The position numbers were made by a program, and so were the translations under genes. Source: Clostridiales bacterium UBA1381 (GTDB taxonomy: Bacteria; Bacillota; Clostridia; UBA1381). From it: a stretch of 9,970 nt of DNA. Below are positions 4,740-9,970 of this stretch, in pieces. The notes beneath the pieces are model-generated. The model searched no databases and was not told where the DNA came from. It worked only from the letters and a program-made list of their open reading frames with translations. How positions within the stretch are numbered: the first letter of the stretch is position 1; the number at the start of each line of letters is the position of its first letter. The stretch is taken from assembly GCA_002305435.1 (NCBI GenBank), contig DBQZ01000042.1, positions 1,585 through 11,554 on the forward strand. The letters are read 5' to 3'.

Positions 4740-4798
4740 GTTAGCGATAGGTAATCGCTATTTTTTAAGACCAAGCGTTAGCTAACGCTAACTTATCG
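4740..4798 (+). promoter_or_regulatory. Repeat-packed leader: possible repressor operators and/or attenuator
   Basis: Three pairings overlap here. (a) TAGCGAT (4742-4748) / ATCGCTA (4754-4760), 7-bp stem, 5-nt loop, followed at once by six T (4761-4766), the shape of a small intrinsic terminator. (b) AGCGTTAGCTAACGCT (4774-4789), a perfect 16-nt palindrome. (c) GTTAGCG (4740-4746) pairs perfectly with CGCTAAC (4786-4792) and would exclude both (a) and (b). The half-site GTTAGC/GCTAAC occurs four times (4740, 4777, 4781, 4787), as expected of operators for a dimeric repressor; it loosely resembles the TTAG/CTAA spacing of DtxR/IdeR-type iron boxes. Both readings, DNA operator and RNA switch, are inference. 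Confidence 0.55.
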
Positions 4799-4811
4799 AG
4801 GGAGGGATTTT

Positions 4812-5387
4812 ATGCGCATCAAAAGCTACGAGCATCTTCTGCTGTTCCATTGTGCCCCTACGCTGTACGGCGTCAAGTCGGCAAACCTGTTTTCATCAGG
4901 TTCTATGGCGAAGGAGGAGGCTGAGGCTCTCATAAGGAGCTATTCGTCTATCCTCGCCCCGCACGGTATCAAAATCGACGTGCTGTGCCGCTGCGACAGC
5001 CATACGCTGTTTTACATATATAATGAGCGACTTTTGATGCGCAGATTGTCCGCTCCGGCTGTGAGGGATTTCCTGAAAAAACGGGGCTGGGGAGAAATCT
5101 CAGACCTTGCCGCCCTGCTTTCGGAGCTTAAAACCCGCATAAACACCGGCGGATTTCCCCACGAAATAGGGCTGTTTCTCGATTATCCGCTGGGAGACGT
5201 TATCGGCTTTATCGAAAACGGCGGACAGAATTTCCTCTGCAACGGCTGCTGGAAAGTCTACGAAAACAAAGAGTATGCCCTATCTCTTTTCCGTCAATAC
5301 GACCGCTGCCGAGAGGATGCCTGCGGGAAATATCTGGCGGGATATTCTCTCTCCGACATACTCGGCAACAACGCAAATTGTGCGTAA
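4812..5387 (+). CDS. DUF3793 family protein, cysteine-rich
   Basis: A 191-residue soluble protein of the DUF3793 family, of unknown biochemical function, found mostly in anaerobic Firmicutes. Family-like segments are HCAPTLYGVKSANLF (13-27), FPHEIGLFLDYPLGDVIGF (115-133), GQNFLCNGCWKVYENKEYA (138-156) and LFRQYDRCREDACGKYLAG (159-177). Eight cysteines (14, 59, 61, 143, 146, 166, 171, 190) plus H13 and H118 suggest metal or redox chemistry, but no standard cluster-binding motif is evident. The start is ATG at 4812, just behind a very strong GAGGGAGGG (4798-4806). The flavodoxin gene follows 54 nt downstream. DUF3793 genes commonly accompany flavodoxin or ferrous-iron transport genes, so I infer a role in iron limitation; the activity itself is unknown. 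Confidence 0.85.
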   Translation: MRIKSYEHLLLFHCAPTLYGVKSANLFSSGSMAKEEAEALIRSYSSILAPHGIKIDVLCRCDSHTLFYIYNERLLMRRLSAPAVRDFLKKRGWGEISDLAALLSELKTRINTGGFPHEIGLFLDYPLGDVIGFIENGGQNFLCNGCWKVYENKEYALSLFRQYDRCREDACGKYLAGYSLSDILGNNANCA

Positions 5388-5389
5388 AA

Positions 5390-5407
5390 AACCGCATACC
5401 TGCGGTT
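5390..5407. other. Intercistronic hairpin between DUF3793 and flavodoxin genes
   Basis: AACCGCA (5390-5396) / TGCGGTT (5401-5407), 7-bp stem with a TACC loop, 2 nt after the DUF3793 stop codon. No T-run follows on plus, so it should not stop the operon transcript and may protect a processed 3' end. On minus it is followed by a U-run, so it could stop antisense transcription. Confidence 0.45.
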
Positions 5408-5441
5408 CATATAAATAATAAGAATGGAGCGTGATCAGAAC

Positions 5442-5852
5442 ATGAAGATCGCAGTTATTTACTGGAGCGGCACGGGCAACACCCAGTCCATGGCCGAATA
5501 CATCGCCGGCGGTATCAAAGAAGCCGGTGCAGAGGCGGAGGTTTTCGAGGTATCCGAAGCCCCGACAAGCTTTGAGGGATATGACAAGGTAGCTTTCGGC
5601 TGCCCCGCAATGGGAGCCGAGGTGCTTGAGGAGGATTCTTTCGAGCCGTATTTCGCCTCCGTGGAGGGCGGGCTTTCCGGCAAACCAGTTGCCCTGTTCG
5701 GTTCCTATGGCTGGGGCGACGGCGAATGGATGCGCTCGTGGCAGGATCGCACAACGGCTGCCGGAGCAGCTTTGTTCGAGGAAGGGCTTATCGCCTGCGG
5801 CGAGGCCGATGAAAGCGAATGTGCTGATTTCGGCCGCAGATTCGCTTCCTGA
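5442..5852 (+). CDS. Flavodoxin (short-chain, FMN)
   Basis: Small FMN electron carrier that can replace ferredoxin, for example with hydrogenase or pyruvate:ferredoxin oxidoreductase. The 136-residue protein matches the clostridial short-chain type: phosphate loop SGTGNT (9-14), first flavin loop GCPAMGAEVLEEDSFEP (53-69) with M57, and second flavin loop FGSYGWGDGEWM (86-97) with W91 flanking the isoalloxazine ring. I chose ATG at 5442, which gives MKIAVIYWSGTGNT as in known flavodoxins and has GGAG at 5426-5429 (12 nt, rather long); the in-frame ATG at 5424 lacks a ribosome-binding site. It shares the promoter at 4704-4732 with the DUF3793 gene, and a terminator follows at 5879. Confidence 0.95.
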   Translation: MKIAVIYWSGTGNTQSMAEYIAGGIKEAGAEAEVFEVSEAPTSFEGYDKVAFGCPAMGAEVLEEDSFEPYFASVEGGLSGKPVALFGSYGWGDGEWMRSWQDRTTAAGAALFEEGLIACGEADESECADFGRRFAS

Positions 5853-5878
5853 ATCATACAAATATAAATTACATAATA

Positions 5879-5915
5879 AACGACCGTCCGCATACCACAG
5901 CCGGACGGTCGTTTT
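5879..5915. terminator. Terminator between convergent flavodoxin and GNAT genes
   Basis: Perfect 12-bp stem AACGACCGTCCG (5879-5890) / CGGACGGTCGTT (5902-5913) with an 11-nt loop. Plus-strand transcripts run into TTTTC; the minus strand has a weaker U-tract (AAA/TAATAA on the complement). It lies 26 nt past the flavodoxin stop codon and 9 nt past the GNAT stop codon, so it likely ends both transcripts. Confidence 0.9.
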
Positions 5916-5924
5916 CATATCTTC

Positions 5925-6494
5925 TCACAGTTTTAGATGTATCCTCTGACGCAGCGCTTTGTTTCGGAAGAAATCGTCATAAAACCGCTCCGCCGCTGCC
6001 ATAAGCTCACGGTCTTTAAGCTTCTTTTTTATCGGATAGTATATCAATCGCATATCCACACCGAACAGGTCGAGCTTTACCGCATGGGTAGTAAACCCGT
6101 TCCTCTCATAAAACCCCTGACGGCGGCTGCGGAGCTTATCCTCCGCTTCATCCCCAGCAGCTCCCGGCGTTTCTATCTCACCGAATATCCCTGCTTTATC
6201 GGAATACTTGCCTGGCAAGGCTGCCAGTATCTTCGAGCCTATACCGCCGGAGCGCACCTCGGGAGATGTCGCCAGATAATCAAGAAGCACAAGGCCGTCT
6301 TTTCCGCAGCTTACCAAAACTGCAAATCCAAGAACCCTTCCCCCGTCTTTCATCACGTAAATGTCGGAAACCCGCCTTAAATAGACGTTCGATAATATCA
6401 CCGCAAACGGCTTTCTCTCACTTTTGGGAAAATCCCTCTTATAGCTTTTATATATCGCCGGATAATCTCCGAGCGATGCTTTTTTTAATTCCAT
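5925..6494 (-). CDS. GNAT family N-acetyltransferase
   Basis: A 189-residue protein with a GNAT core: a GGRVLGFAVL beta strand (51-60), then the acetyl-CoA binding motif A, LLDYLATSPEVRSGGIGSKIL (70-90), whose VRSGGIG (80-86) fits the R/Q-x-x-G-x-G/A pyrophosphate loop, and a later motif B-like segment FYERNGFTTHA (128-138). After the core comes a C-terminal extension (155-189) rich in charged residues. The acceptor substrate cannot be told. The ATG at 6494 is preceded by AAAGGAGAG (6509-6501) at 6 nt. It lies 80 nt downstream of uppP and may be the last gene of that operon, though hairpins lie in the gap. Confidence 0.88.
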   Translation of the reverse strand: MELKKASLGDYPAIYKSYKRDFPKSERKPFAVILSNVYLRRVSDIYVMKDGGRVLGFAVLVSCGKDGLVLLDYLATSPEVRSGGIGSKILAALPGKYSDKAGIFGEIETPGAAGDEAEDKLRSRRQGFYERNGFTTHAVKLDLFGVDMRLIYYPIKKKLKDRELMAAAERFYDDFFRNKALRQRIHLKL

Positions 6495-6547
6495 TTATTT
6501 CTCTCCTTTAACTCAAAAGCGCCCTCCGGAAAACGCCGGCAAAACCG

Positions 6548-6565
6548 ACGCTCTCCGAAGAGCGT
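6548..6565 (-). other. Hairpin in the uppP-GNAT gap, possible weak terminator
   Basis: ACGCTCT (6548-6554) / AGAGCGT (6559-6565), 7-bp stem with a 4-nt loop, 9 nt past the uppP stop codon. On the minus strand it is followed by CGGTTTTGCCGG and more GC-rich short repeats, not by a clean U-run, so partial termination or mRNA 3'-end protection is more likely than full termination. Confidence 0.4.
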
Positions 6566-6574
6566 TTTACATTT

Positions 6575-7432
6575 TTACACTACCTGCGCCCCGGTTATAC
6601 CGAAGTACAGTATTACCAGTATACCTACCACTATCCTGTACCAGCCAAAGGCCTTGAAATCATGCTTGCGTATGTAGCCCATAAGGAACTTTATCGCCGC
6701 AATCGAGACTATGTATGCAACGGCCATTCCGACAAGCAGCACGCCAATTTCTGCTCCCGATATGCCAAAACCGCTTTCGGCAACGTACTTTGCTATTTTC
6801 AAAAGACTCGCCCCAAGCATTATCGGCACCGCCAGAAAGAACGAAAATTCCGCCGCTACATCCCTTGCTGTTCCGAGAATTACCGCTCCGAGTATCGTGG
6901 AGCCGGAGCGAGAGGTTCCCGGTATCAGCGAAAGCATCTGAAATGCGCCGATTCCAAGAGCCGTCTTATAGCTCATCTTGTCTATGCTTTTCGTATGCGG
7001 CTTTTTATTCCTGCTCTCGATAATGATGAACAGGATACCGTATATAATCAGCGTCGCCGCCACTGTCGGAGCATTGTAGAAATGCTCGTCAAGGAAATCA
7101 TCAAGCAGAAGGCCTATGATTCCGGCAGGTATACAGGCAACAAGCACCTTCCCCCACATCGTCCACGTATCCTTTTTCTGTTTGGCTGTTTTCTTCGGCG
7201 AAAACGGGTTTAGGCGGTTAAAATACAGCGTTACGACCGCAAGTATTGAGCCGAACTGTATAACTACCAAAAACATCTCGAAAAATCCGTCTTTTAACAC
7301 CGCTGACGGCAGACCCGATATGAACTGGTTCACCAGTATCATATGCCCCGTGCTGCTCACCGGCAGCCATTCGGTGATACCCTGGACAATGCCAAGGATG
7401 ATACTTTTTAAATAGTCAAAAAATAAATCCAA
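6575..7432 (-). CDS. uppP: Undecaprenyl-diphosphatase
   Basis: Integral membrane enzyme (BacA family) that dephosphorylates undecaprenyl diphosphate to the monophosphate lipid carrier used for peptidoglycan and other wall polymers; raised dosage gives bacitracin tolerance. The 285-residue length fits the family. Both catalytic motifs are present: GITEWLPVSSTGH (18-30, with E21, S26, S27, H30) and PGTSRSGSTILGA (171-183, with R175), in a protein of about seven to eight hydrophobic segments. The start is TTG at 7432, supported by AAGGAGAG (7450-7443) 10 nt upstream; the ATG at 7441 is followed at once by a stop. That ribosome-binding site overlaps the stop codon of the cytidylate-kinase-like gene, so translation of the two is likely coupled. 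Confidence 0.97.
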   Translation of the reverse strand: MDLFFDYLKSIILGIVQGITEWLPVSSTGHMILVNQFISGLPSAVLKDGFFEMFLVVIQFGSILAVVTLYFNRLNPFSPKKTAKQKKDTWTMWGKVLVACIPAGIIGLLLDDFLDEHFYNAPTVAATLIIYGILFIIIESRNKKPHTKSIDKMSYKTALGIGAFQMLSLIPGTSRSGSTILGAVILGTARDVAAEFSFFLAVPIMLGASLLKIAKYVAESGFGISGAEIGVLLVGMAVAYIVSIAAIKFLMGYIRKHDFKAFGWYRIVVGILVILYFGITGAQVV

Positions 7433-7448
7433 TGATCACATACTCTCC

Positions 7449-8078
7449 TTATCTTTCAGCTTTTATCATAACAAACTCTTTTACGACCTTAACGGCGCCT
7501 TCTATGCCTATCGGCTCCGTATTTACGCACAGGTCATAGTTTGTCATGGCGCTCCACTGGCCGTTTGTATAGTAGTCGTAATATGTACGTCTCTGCTTAT
7601 CGGCCTTGTTTATTCTCTCCTTTGCCTTGTTCATCGGGATACCGAAAGCGTCTGCAACTCTCTTTGCACGATACTCATGCGGGCCGTAAATAAAGATGTC
7701 TGCCGTCTTGTACTTCGTATCCTCAAGCACGTAATCGGCGCATCTGCCGACAATTACAGCAGGTCCCTTTGCAGCTATCTCCTTTATTACCTCCGACTGT
7801 GCGATAAACAGCTTATCATTTATCGGCATCTCGTAATACAGCGGAGCGTTTACACCTCTTAAGGTGTAATTTCCGGCTGCGAGCGAATACAGGAAACTGC
7901 TTGTTGCCTTTTCATCTATGCTGTCGAGAGCTTCCTTATGTATATTGCTCTTTTGTGCGGCTATTTCCACCAGTTCCTTATCGTAAAACGGTATGCCAAG
8001 CTCCTCTGCCAAAAGCTGACCAACATCGTGGCCTCCGCTGCCAAACTGCCTTCCTATTGTGATAATAATGTTTTTCAT
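7449..8078 (-). CDS. Cytidylate kinase-like family protein
   Basis: A 209-residue P-loop-type protein of the cytidylate kinase-like (Cytidylate_kin2, PF13189) family, common in Clostridia. Visible features: ITIGRQFGSGGHDVGQLLAEELGIPFYDKELVE (7-38), the family version of the nucleotide-binding loop, then VIVGRCADYVL (108-118) and a basic lid-like region (RAKRVADAFGIP, 137-148; KERINKADKQRR, 153-164). The canonical Walker-A lysine is absent: GSGG-H replaces GSGK-S. The true substrate is therefore unknown, and it should not be called the housekeeping CMP kinase. The ATG at 8078 follows GGGAGGAG with a 7-nt gap. It lies between a lytic transglycosylase gene (53 nt upstream) and uppP (16 nt downstream), most likely in one transcript. 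Confidence 0.9.
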   Translation of the reverse strand: MKNIIITIGRQFGSGGHDVGQLLAEELGIPFYDKELVEIAAQKSNIHKEALDSIDEKATSSFLYSLAAGNYTLRGVNAPLYYEMPINDKLFIAQSEVIKEIAAKGPAVIVGRCADYVLEDTKYKTADIFIYGPHEYRAKRVADAFGIPMNKAKERINKADKQRRTYYDYYTNGQWSAMTNYDLCVNTEPIGIEGAVKVVKEFVMIKAER

Positions 8079-8131
8079 AGTCGTTCTCCTCCCTGATATT
8101 TATATTTGATGTTATTCCCAAGCCGCGCGTT

Positions 8132-8689
8132 TTATGTACCGCTGTAGGTTTCTTTATAATACGCCCAGCTGTCGTTTACCTTTTCTACATATCCTTTCGT
8201 TTCGGGAAACGGTATATCGTGGAGCGTTTCCCCGTCCGCAGAATACCTGTCGTCATCGAGCCAGCCTGCCACGTTTCCCATACCTCCGTTGTACGCCGCA
8301 AGGGCGGTATCTATGTTCCCATCGTAATGATCTATGAGATATTTAAGGTAATAGCAGCCCAGATCTATGCTCGTTTCCGGATCCATCAGGTCTATCCCCG
8401 AATAGTCAATGTCACGCCTGCTGCATATCCACTGCGCCGTCTCATCAGTCAGCTGCATAAGTCCGCTGGCTTTTCCGGAATGGGCATCGGGGATAAAGCT
8501 CGACTCCGTCTTTATCACCGCCATAACCAGATACTTATCCAGCTCATTTTCGGCAGCATACTTTTCTATAAGATCCACATAAGCGACCGGATGTGCGATA
8601 TTCCGCCCTGTATTAAAGCCTACCAGTACGCCTATAATGGCAATAAGCACAGCAAGCACCGCCATCATTACTTTTATCAATTTCCCCAA
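8132..8689 (-). CDS. Lytic transglycosylase (SLT domain), membrane-anchored
   Basis: Cleaves the MurNAc-GlcNAc bond of peptidoglycan with 1,6-anhydro product formation, outside the membrane. The 185-residue protein has an N-terminal hydrophobic anchor (about 5-24) and a Slt70-type domain: VMAVIKTESSF (55-65) with catalytic E62, ASGLMQL (74-80), LGCYYLKYLIDHYDGNIDTALAAYNGG (110-136) and ETKGYVEKV (163-171). The start is TTG at 8689, with AGGAGG (8702-8697) 7 nt upstream; no other start gives a hydrophobic anchor. It overlaps the end of coaE by 13 nt in a different frame, so it is probably translated by coupling. Role beside uppP: wall turnover and lipid-carrier recycling, an inference from order. 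Confidence 0.95.
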   Translation of the reverse strand: MGKLIKVMMAVLAVLIAIIGVLVGFNTGRNIAHPVAYVDLIEKYAAENELDKYLVMAVIKTESSFIPDAHSGKASGLMQLTDETAQWICSRRDIDYSGIDLMDPETSIDLGCYYLKYLIDHYDGNIDTALAAYNGGMGNVAGWLDDDRYSADGETLHDIPFPETKGYVEKVNDSWAYYKETYSGT

Positions 8690-9300
8690 TTCATCGCCTC
8701 CTGTTTGCCGAAAAATCTCTCCTTAATCTTAGAAAGCAGCCCGTCTATATCTATATCCTCTGCGACTGTATCATTTTTTATCACTTCATCGGAATTATCT
8801 ATATAAAACTGCTCCGGCTTCTGCGAAAGCAGCCGGTTTTTAGCCTCCTCCAAAGAAAGCGAATCACGCTCCATTATCCTCCGGCAGCGCACCGCAAAAT
8901 CGGCTGTGATGCTTACCATATAATCAAACCGTATACCGCTGCCGATAAGGATTGCACCGTCCACAAAGACAATGGGCGAAGTCTCGGAGGCGATCTTTTC
9001 CTCTATCGCCTCTTTTATATATTTGCCCGTAATTTCAGTCAAATAACATAATTTTTCTGCATCAGCAAATACAGTCCGCCCAAGCTTTTTGCGGTCAAGG
9101 CTTCCGTCGGGAAAAATATATTCGCTTCCGAAAAACCGCTCTATCTCACAAAGGCAGGGACTCCCCGGCTTTGTGACGTTCCTTGATTCAGCGTCTGCGT
9201 CTATCACCGGCCATCCCCGCTTTGAAAGCAGGGCGGATACCGTAGATTTTCCCGCTCCGCTGCCGCCTGTTATGCCTACGACTATTTTATTTTGCATCAT
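8677..9300 (-). CDS. coaE: Dephospho-CoA kinase
   Basis: Last step of coenzyme A synthesis: ATP-dependent phosphorylation of the 3'-hydroxyl of dephospho-CoA, in the cytoplasm. The 207-residue product fits the family. Visible features: P-loop GGSGAGKST (12-20), the acceptor-site PVIDADAESRNV (31-42), the lid region RRIMERDSLSLEEAKNRLLSQ (140-160), and the late D-E-V-I-x-N segment (171-176). I chose ATG at 9300, giving MMQNKIVVGITGG; an in-frame ATG at 9333 would add 11 residues and overlap polA by 47 nt. The chosen start overlaps the polA stop by 14 nt, and coaE in turn overlaps the transglycosylase gene, consistent with one compact operon. polA-coaE linkage is common in Firmicutes. Confidence 0.95.
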   Translation of the reverse strand: MMQNKIVVGITGGSGAGKSTVSALLSKRGWPVIDADAESRNVTKPGSPCLCEIERFFGSEYIFPDGSLDRKKLGRTVFADAEKLCYLTEITGKYIKEAIEEKIASETSPIVFVDGAILIGSGIRFDYMVSITADFAVRCRRIMERDSLSLEEAKNRLLSQKPEQFYIDNSDEVIKNDTVAEDIDIDGLLSKIKERFFGKQEAMNWGN

Positions 9301-9970
9301 ACCAGCTCTTTCCTCTCGACATATCAACCACAAGAGGCACTCTTAGCTGCATAGCGTTTTCCATCTCTTCACGAAGGATCCGCTCGACCTCCTCGGCCTC
9401 CTCCTCCGGCGCCTCTATTATCAGCTCGTCGTGTACCTGCAGGATGAGCCGTGAACAGAGCTTCTCCTCCTCAAGCCGCCTGTGCACACGCACCATCGCA
9501 AGCTTTATTATATCAGCTGCCGTACCCTGTATCGGCGTGTTTAACGCTACCCTCTCCCCGAACGCCCGCAGATTATAATTAGGCGATTTAAGCTCCGGGA
9601 TGTAGCGGATACGGTTCATCAGCGTTTTTACATAGCCGTTCTCTTTTGCCTGCTCCTTTATGCTTTTCATATATTCCCTGACGCCGTGGTATTTTTCAAG
9701 ATAGCTGTCTATATACCGCTTTGCCATCGCCACCGTTATCTTCAAATCCTGCGCCAGACTAAACTCGCCTATGCCGTACACGATACCGAAATTCACCGCC
9801 TTTGCGCTGCGCCGCTGCTCGTCTGTAACCTCCTCAGCCGGCACGCCGAACACCTGAGACGCCGTCACACGGTGAATGTCCTCGCCGGAATTAAACGCCG
9901 CTATCATCGTCTCATCTCCGGCAATATGCGCAAGCACCCTAAGCTCTATCTGCGAATAGTCCGCATCAAC
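9287..9970 (-). CDS. polA: DNA polymerase I (partial, C-terminal polymerase domain)
   Basis: Family A polymerase for Okazaki-fragment maturation and excision repair. The 227 visible residues are the C-terminal part; the 5' end lies beyond the right edge. Motif A appears at the edge as DYSQIELRVLAH (residues 4-15 of the visible part, catalytic D4), followed by the O-helix motif B, RRSAKAVNFGIVYG, with a Phe at the position that in E. coli (F762) selects against dideoxynucleotides, and by motif C, LQVHDELIIE, carrying the second catalytic Asp. The whole fingers/palm core needed for catalysis is therefore intact. The stop codon is TAA at 9289-9287. It is the first recognisable gene of the minus-strand run polA-coaE-transglycosylase-kinase-like-uppP; its promoter is outside the window. 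Confidence 0.98.
   Translation of the reverse strand, partial: VDADYSQIELRVLAHIAGDETMIAAFNSGEDIHRVTASQVFGVPAEEVTDEQRRSAKAVNFGIVYGIGEFSLAQDLKITVAMAKRYIDSYLEKYHGVREYMKSIKEQAKENGYVKTLMNRIRYIPELKSPNYNLRAFGERVALNTPIQGTAADIIKLAMVRVHRRLEEEKLCSRLILQVHDELIIEAPEEEAEEVERILREEMENAMQLRVPLVVDMSRGKSWYDAK

Noticed and set aside
4812..5387. DUF3793 protein as an iron-sulfur ferredoxin-like protein
   Set aside because: The cysteines are scattered and do not form a CxxCxxC or similar cluster motif.
5280..5918. Long open frame on minus (212 codons) across the end of DUF3793 and the flavodoxin gene
   Set aside because: It is fully antisense to two well-supported genes, has no ribosome-binding site or recognisable domain, and crosses the terminator hairpin at 5879-5913.
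8219..8806. 195-codon plus-strand open frame opposite the transglycosylase and coaE
   Set aside because: Antisense to two genes with intact catalytic motifs; no domain and no ribosome-binding site.

Overview
The window looks like chromosomal core DNA from a low-to-medium GC Firmicute of class Clostridia. A Ruminococcus-like or other Oscillospiraceae-like gut anaerobe is my best guess, inferred from protein style and not proven. The support is strong GGAGG ribosome-binding sites with frequent TTG/GTG starts, near-consensus sigma-A promoters (TTGACA-N17-TATAAT), the long (140-residue) form of S12, a YbxF-type L7Ae protein next to rpsL, a Clostridium-type short-chain flavodoxin, and a DUF3793 protein. 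I see no phage, insertion sequence, CRISPR array or plasmid gene.

Layout. (1) Positions 1-1302, minus strand: a str-type ribosomal operon, ybxF-like L7Ae gene > rpsL > rpsG (cut by the window edge), with its own strong promoter at 1273-1302. rpoC, the usual upstream neighbour, is absent. (2) Positions 1384-2845, plus strand: a divergent two-gene unit, a DUF3343 protein overlapping a class V aminotransferase/cysteine desulfurase. (3) Positions 2897-4644: a tRNA region. It holds tRNA-Thr(GGT) on plus, a Pol-beta-type nucleotidyltransferase gene directly behind the tRNA-Thr terminator, a five-tRNA operon on minus (transcribed Gly-Arg-His-Gln-Lys) and tRNA-Ser(GGA) on plus. The tRNA units have consensus promoters and clear terminators. 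(4) Positions 4704-5915, plus: a DUF3793 gene and a flavodoxin behind a promoter whose leader is packed with overlapping inverted repeats; this is the most intriguing regulatory stretch here. (5) Positions 5925-9970, minus: polA (cut by the window edge) > coaE > lytic transglycosylase > cytidylate-kinase-like gene > uppP > GNAT acetyltransferase, tightly packed with overlapping or coupled starts.

How the genes fit together. Regions 1 and 3 serve translation. Region 5 joins DNA repair/replication (polA), coenzyme A synthesis (coaE) and cell-wall turnover and lipid-carrier recycling (lytic transglycosylase, UppP). Region 4 resembles an iron-limitation module, because flavodoxin replaces ferredoxin when iron is short; the repressor itself is not in the window. 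Region 2 probably handles sulfur (or selenium) from cysteine.

Most of the window is ordinary housekeeping sequence. No clearly new system is visible. The points most worth a second look are the DUF3793/flavodoxin leader, a T6-(G)C-A5/6 motif touching the -35 box of three promoters, the nucleotidyltransferase gene that appears to depend on read-through from a tRNA promoter, the Arg at the streptomycin-associated position of S12, and possible RNA switches in the ribosomal-protein leaders.
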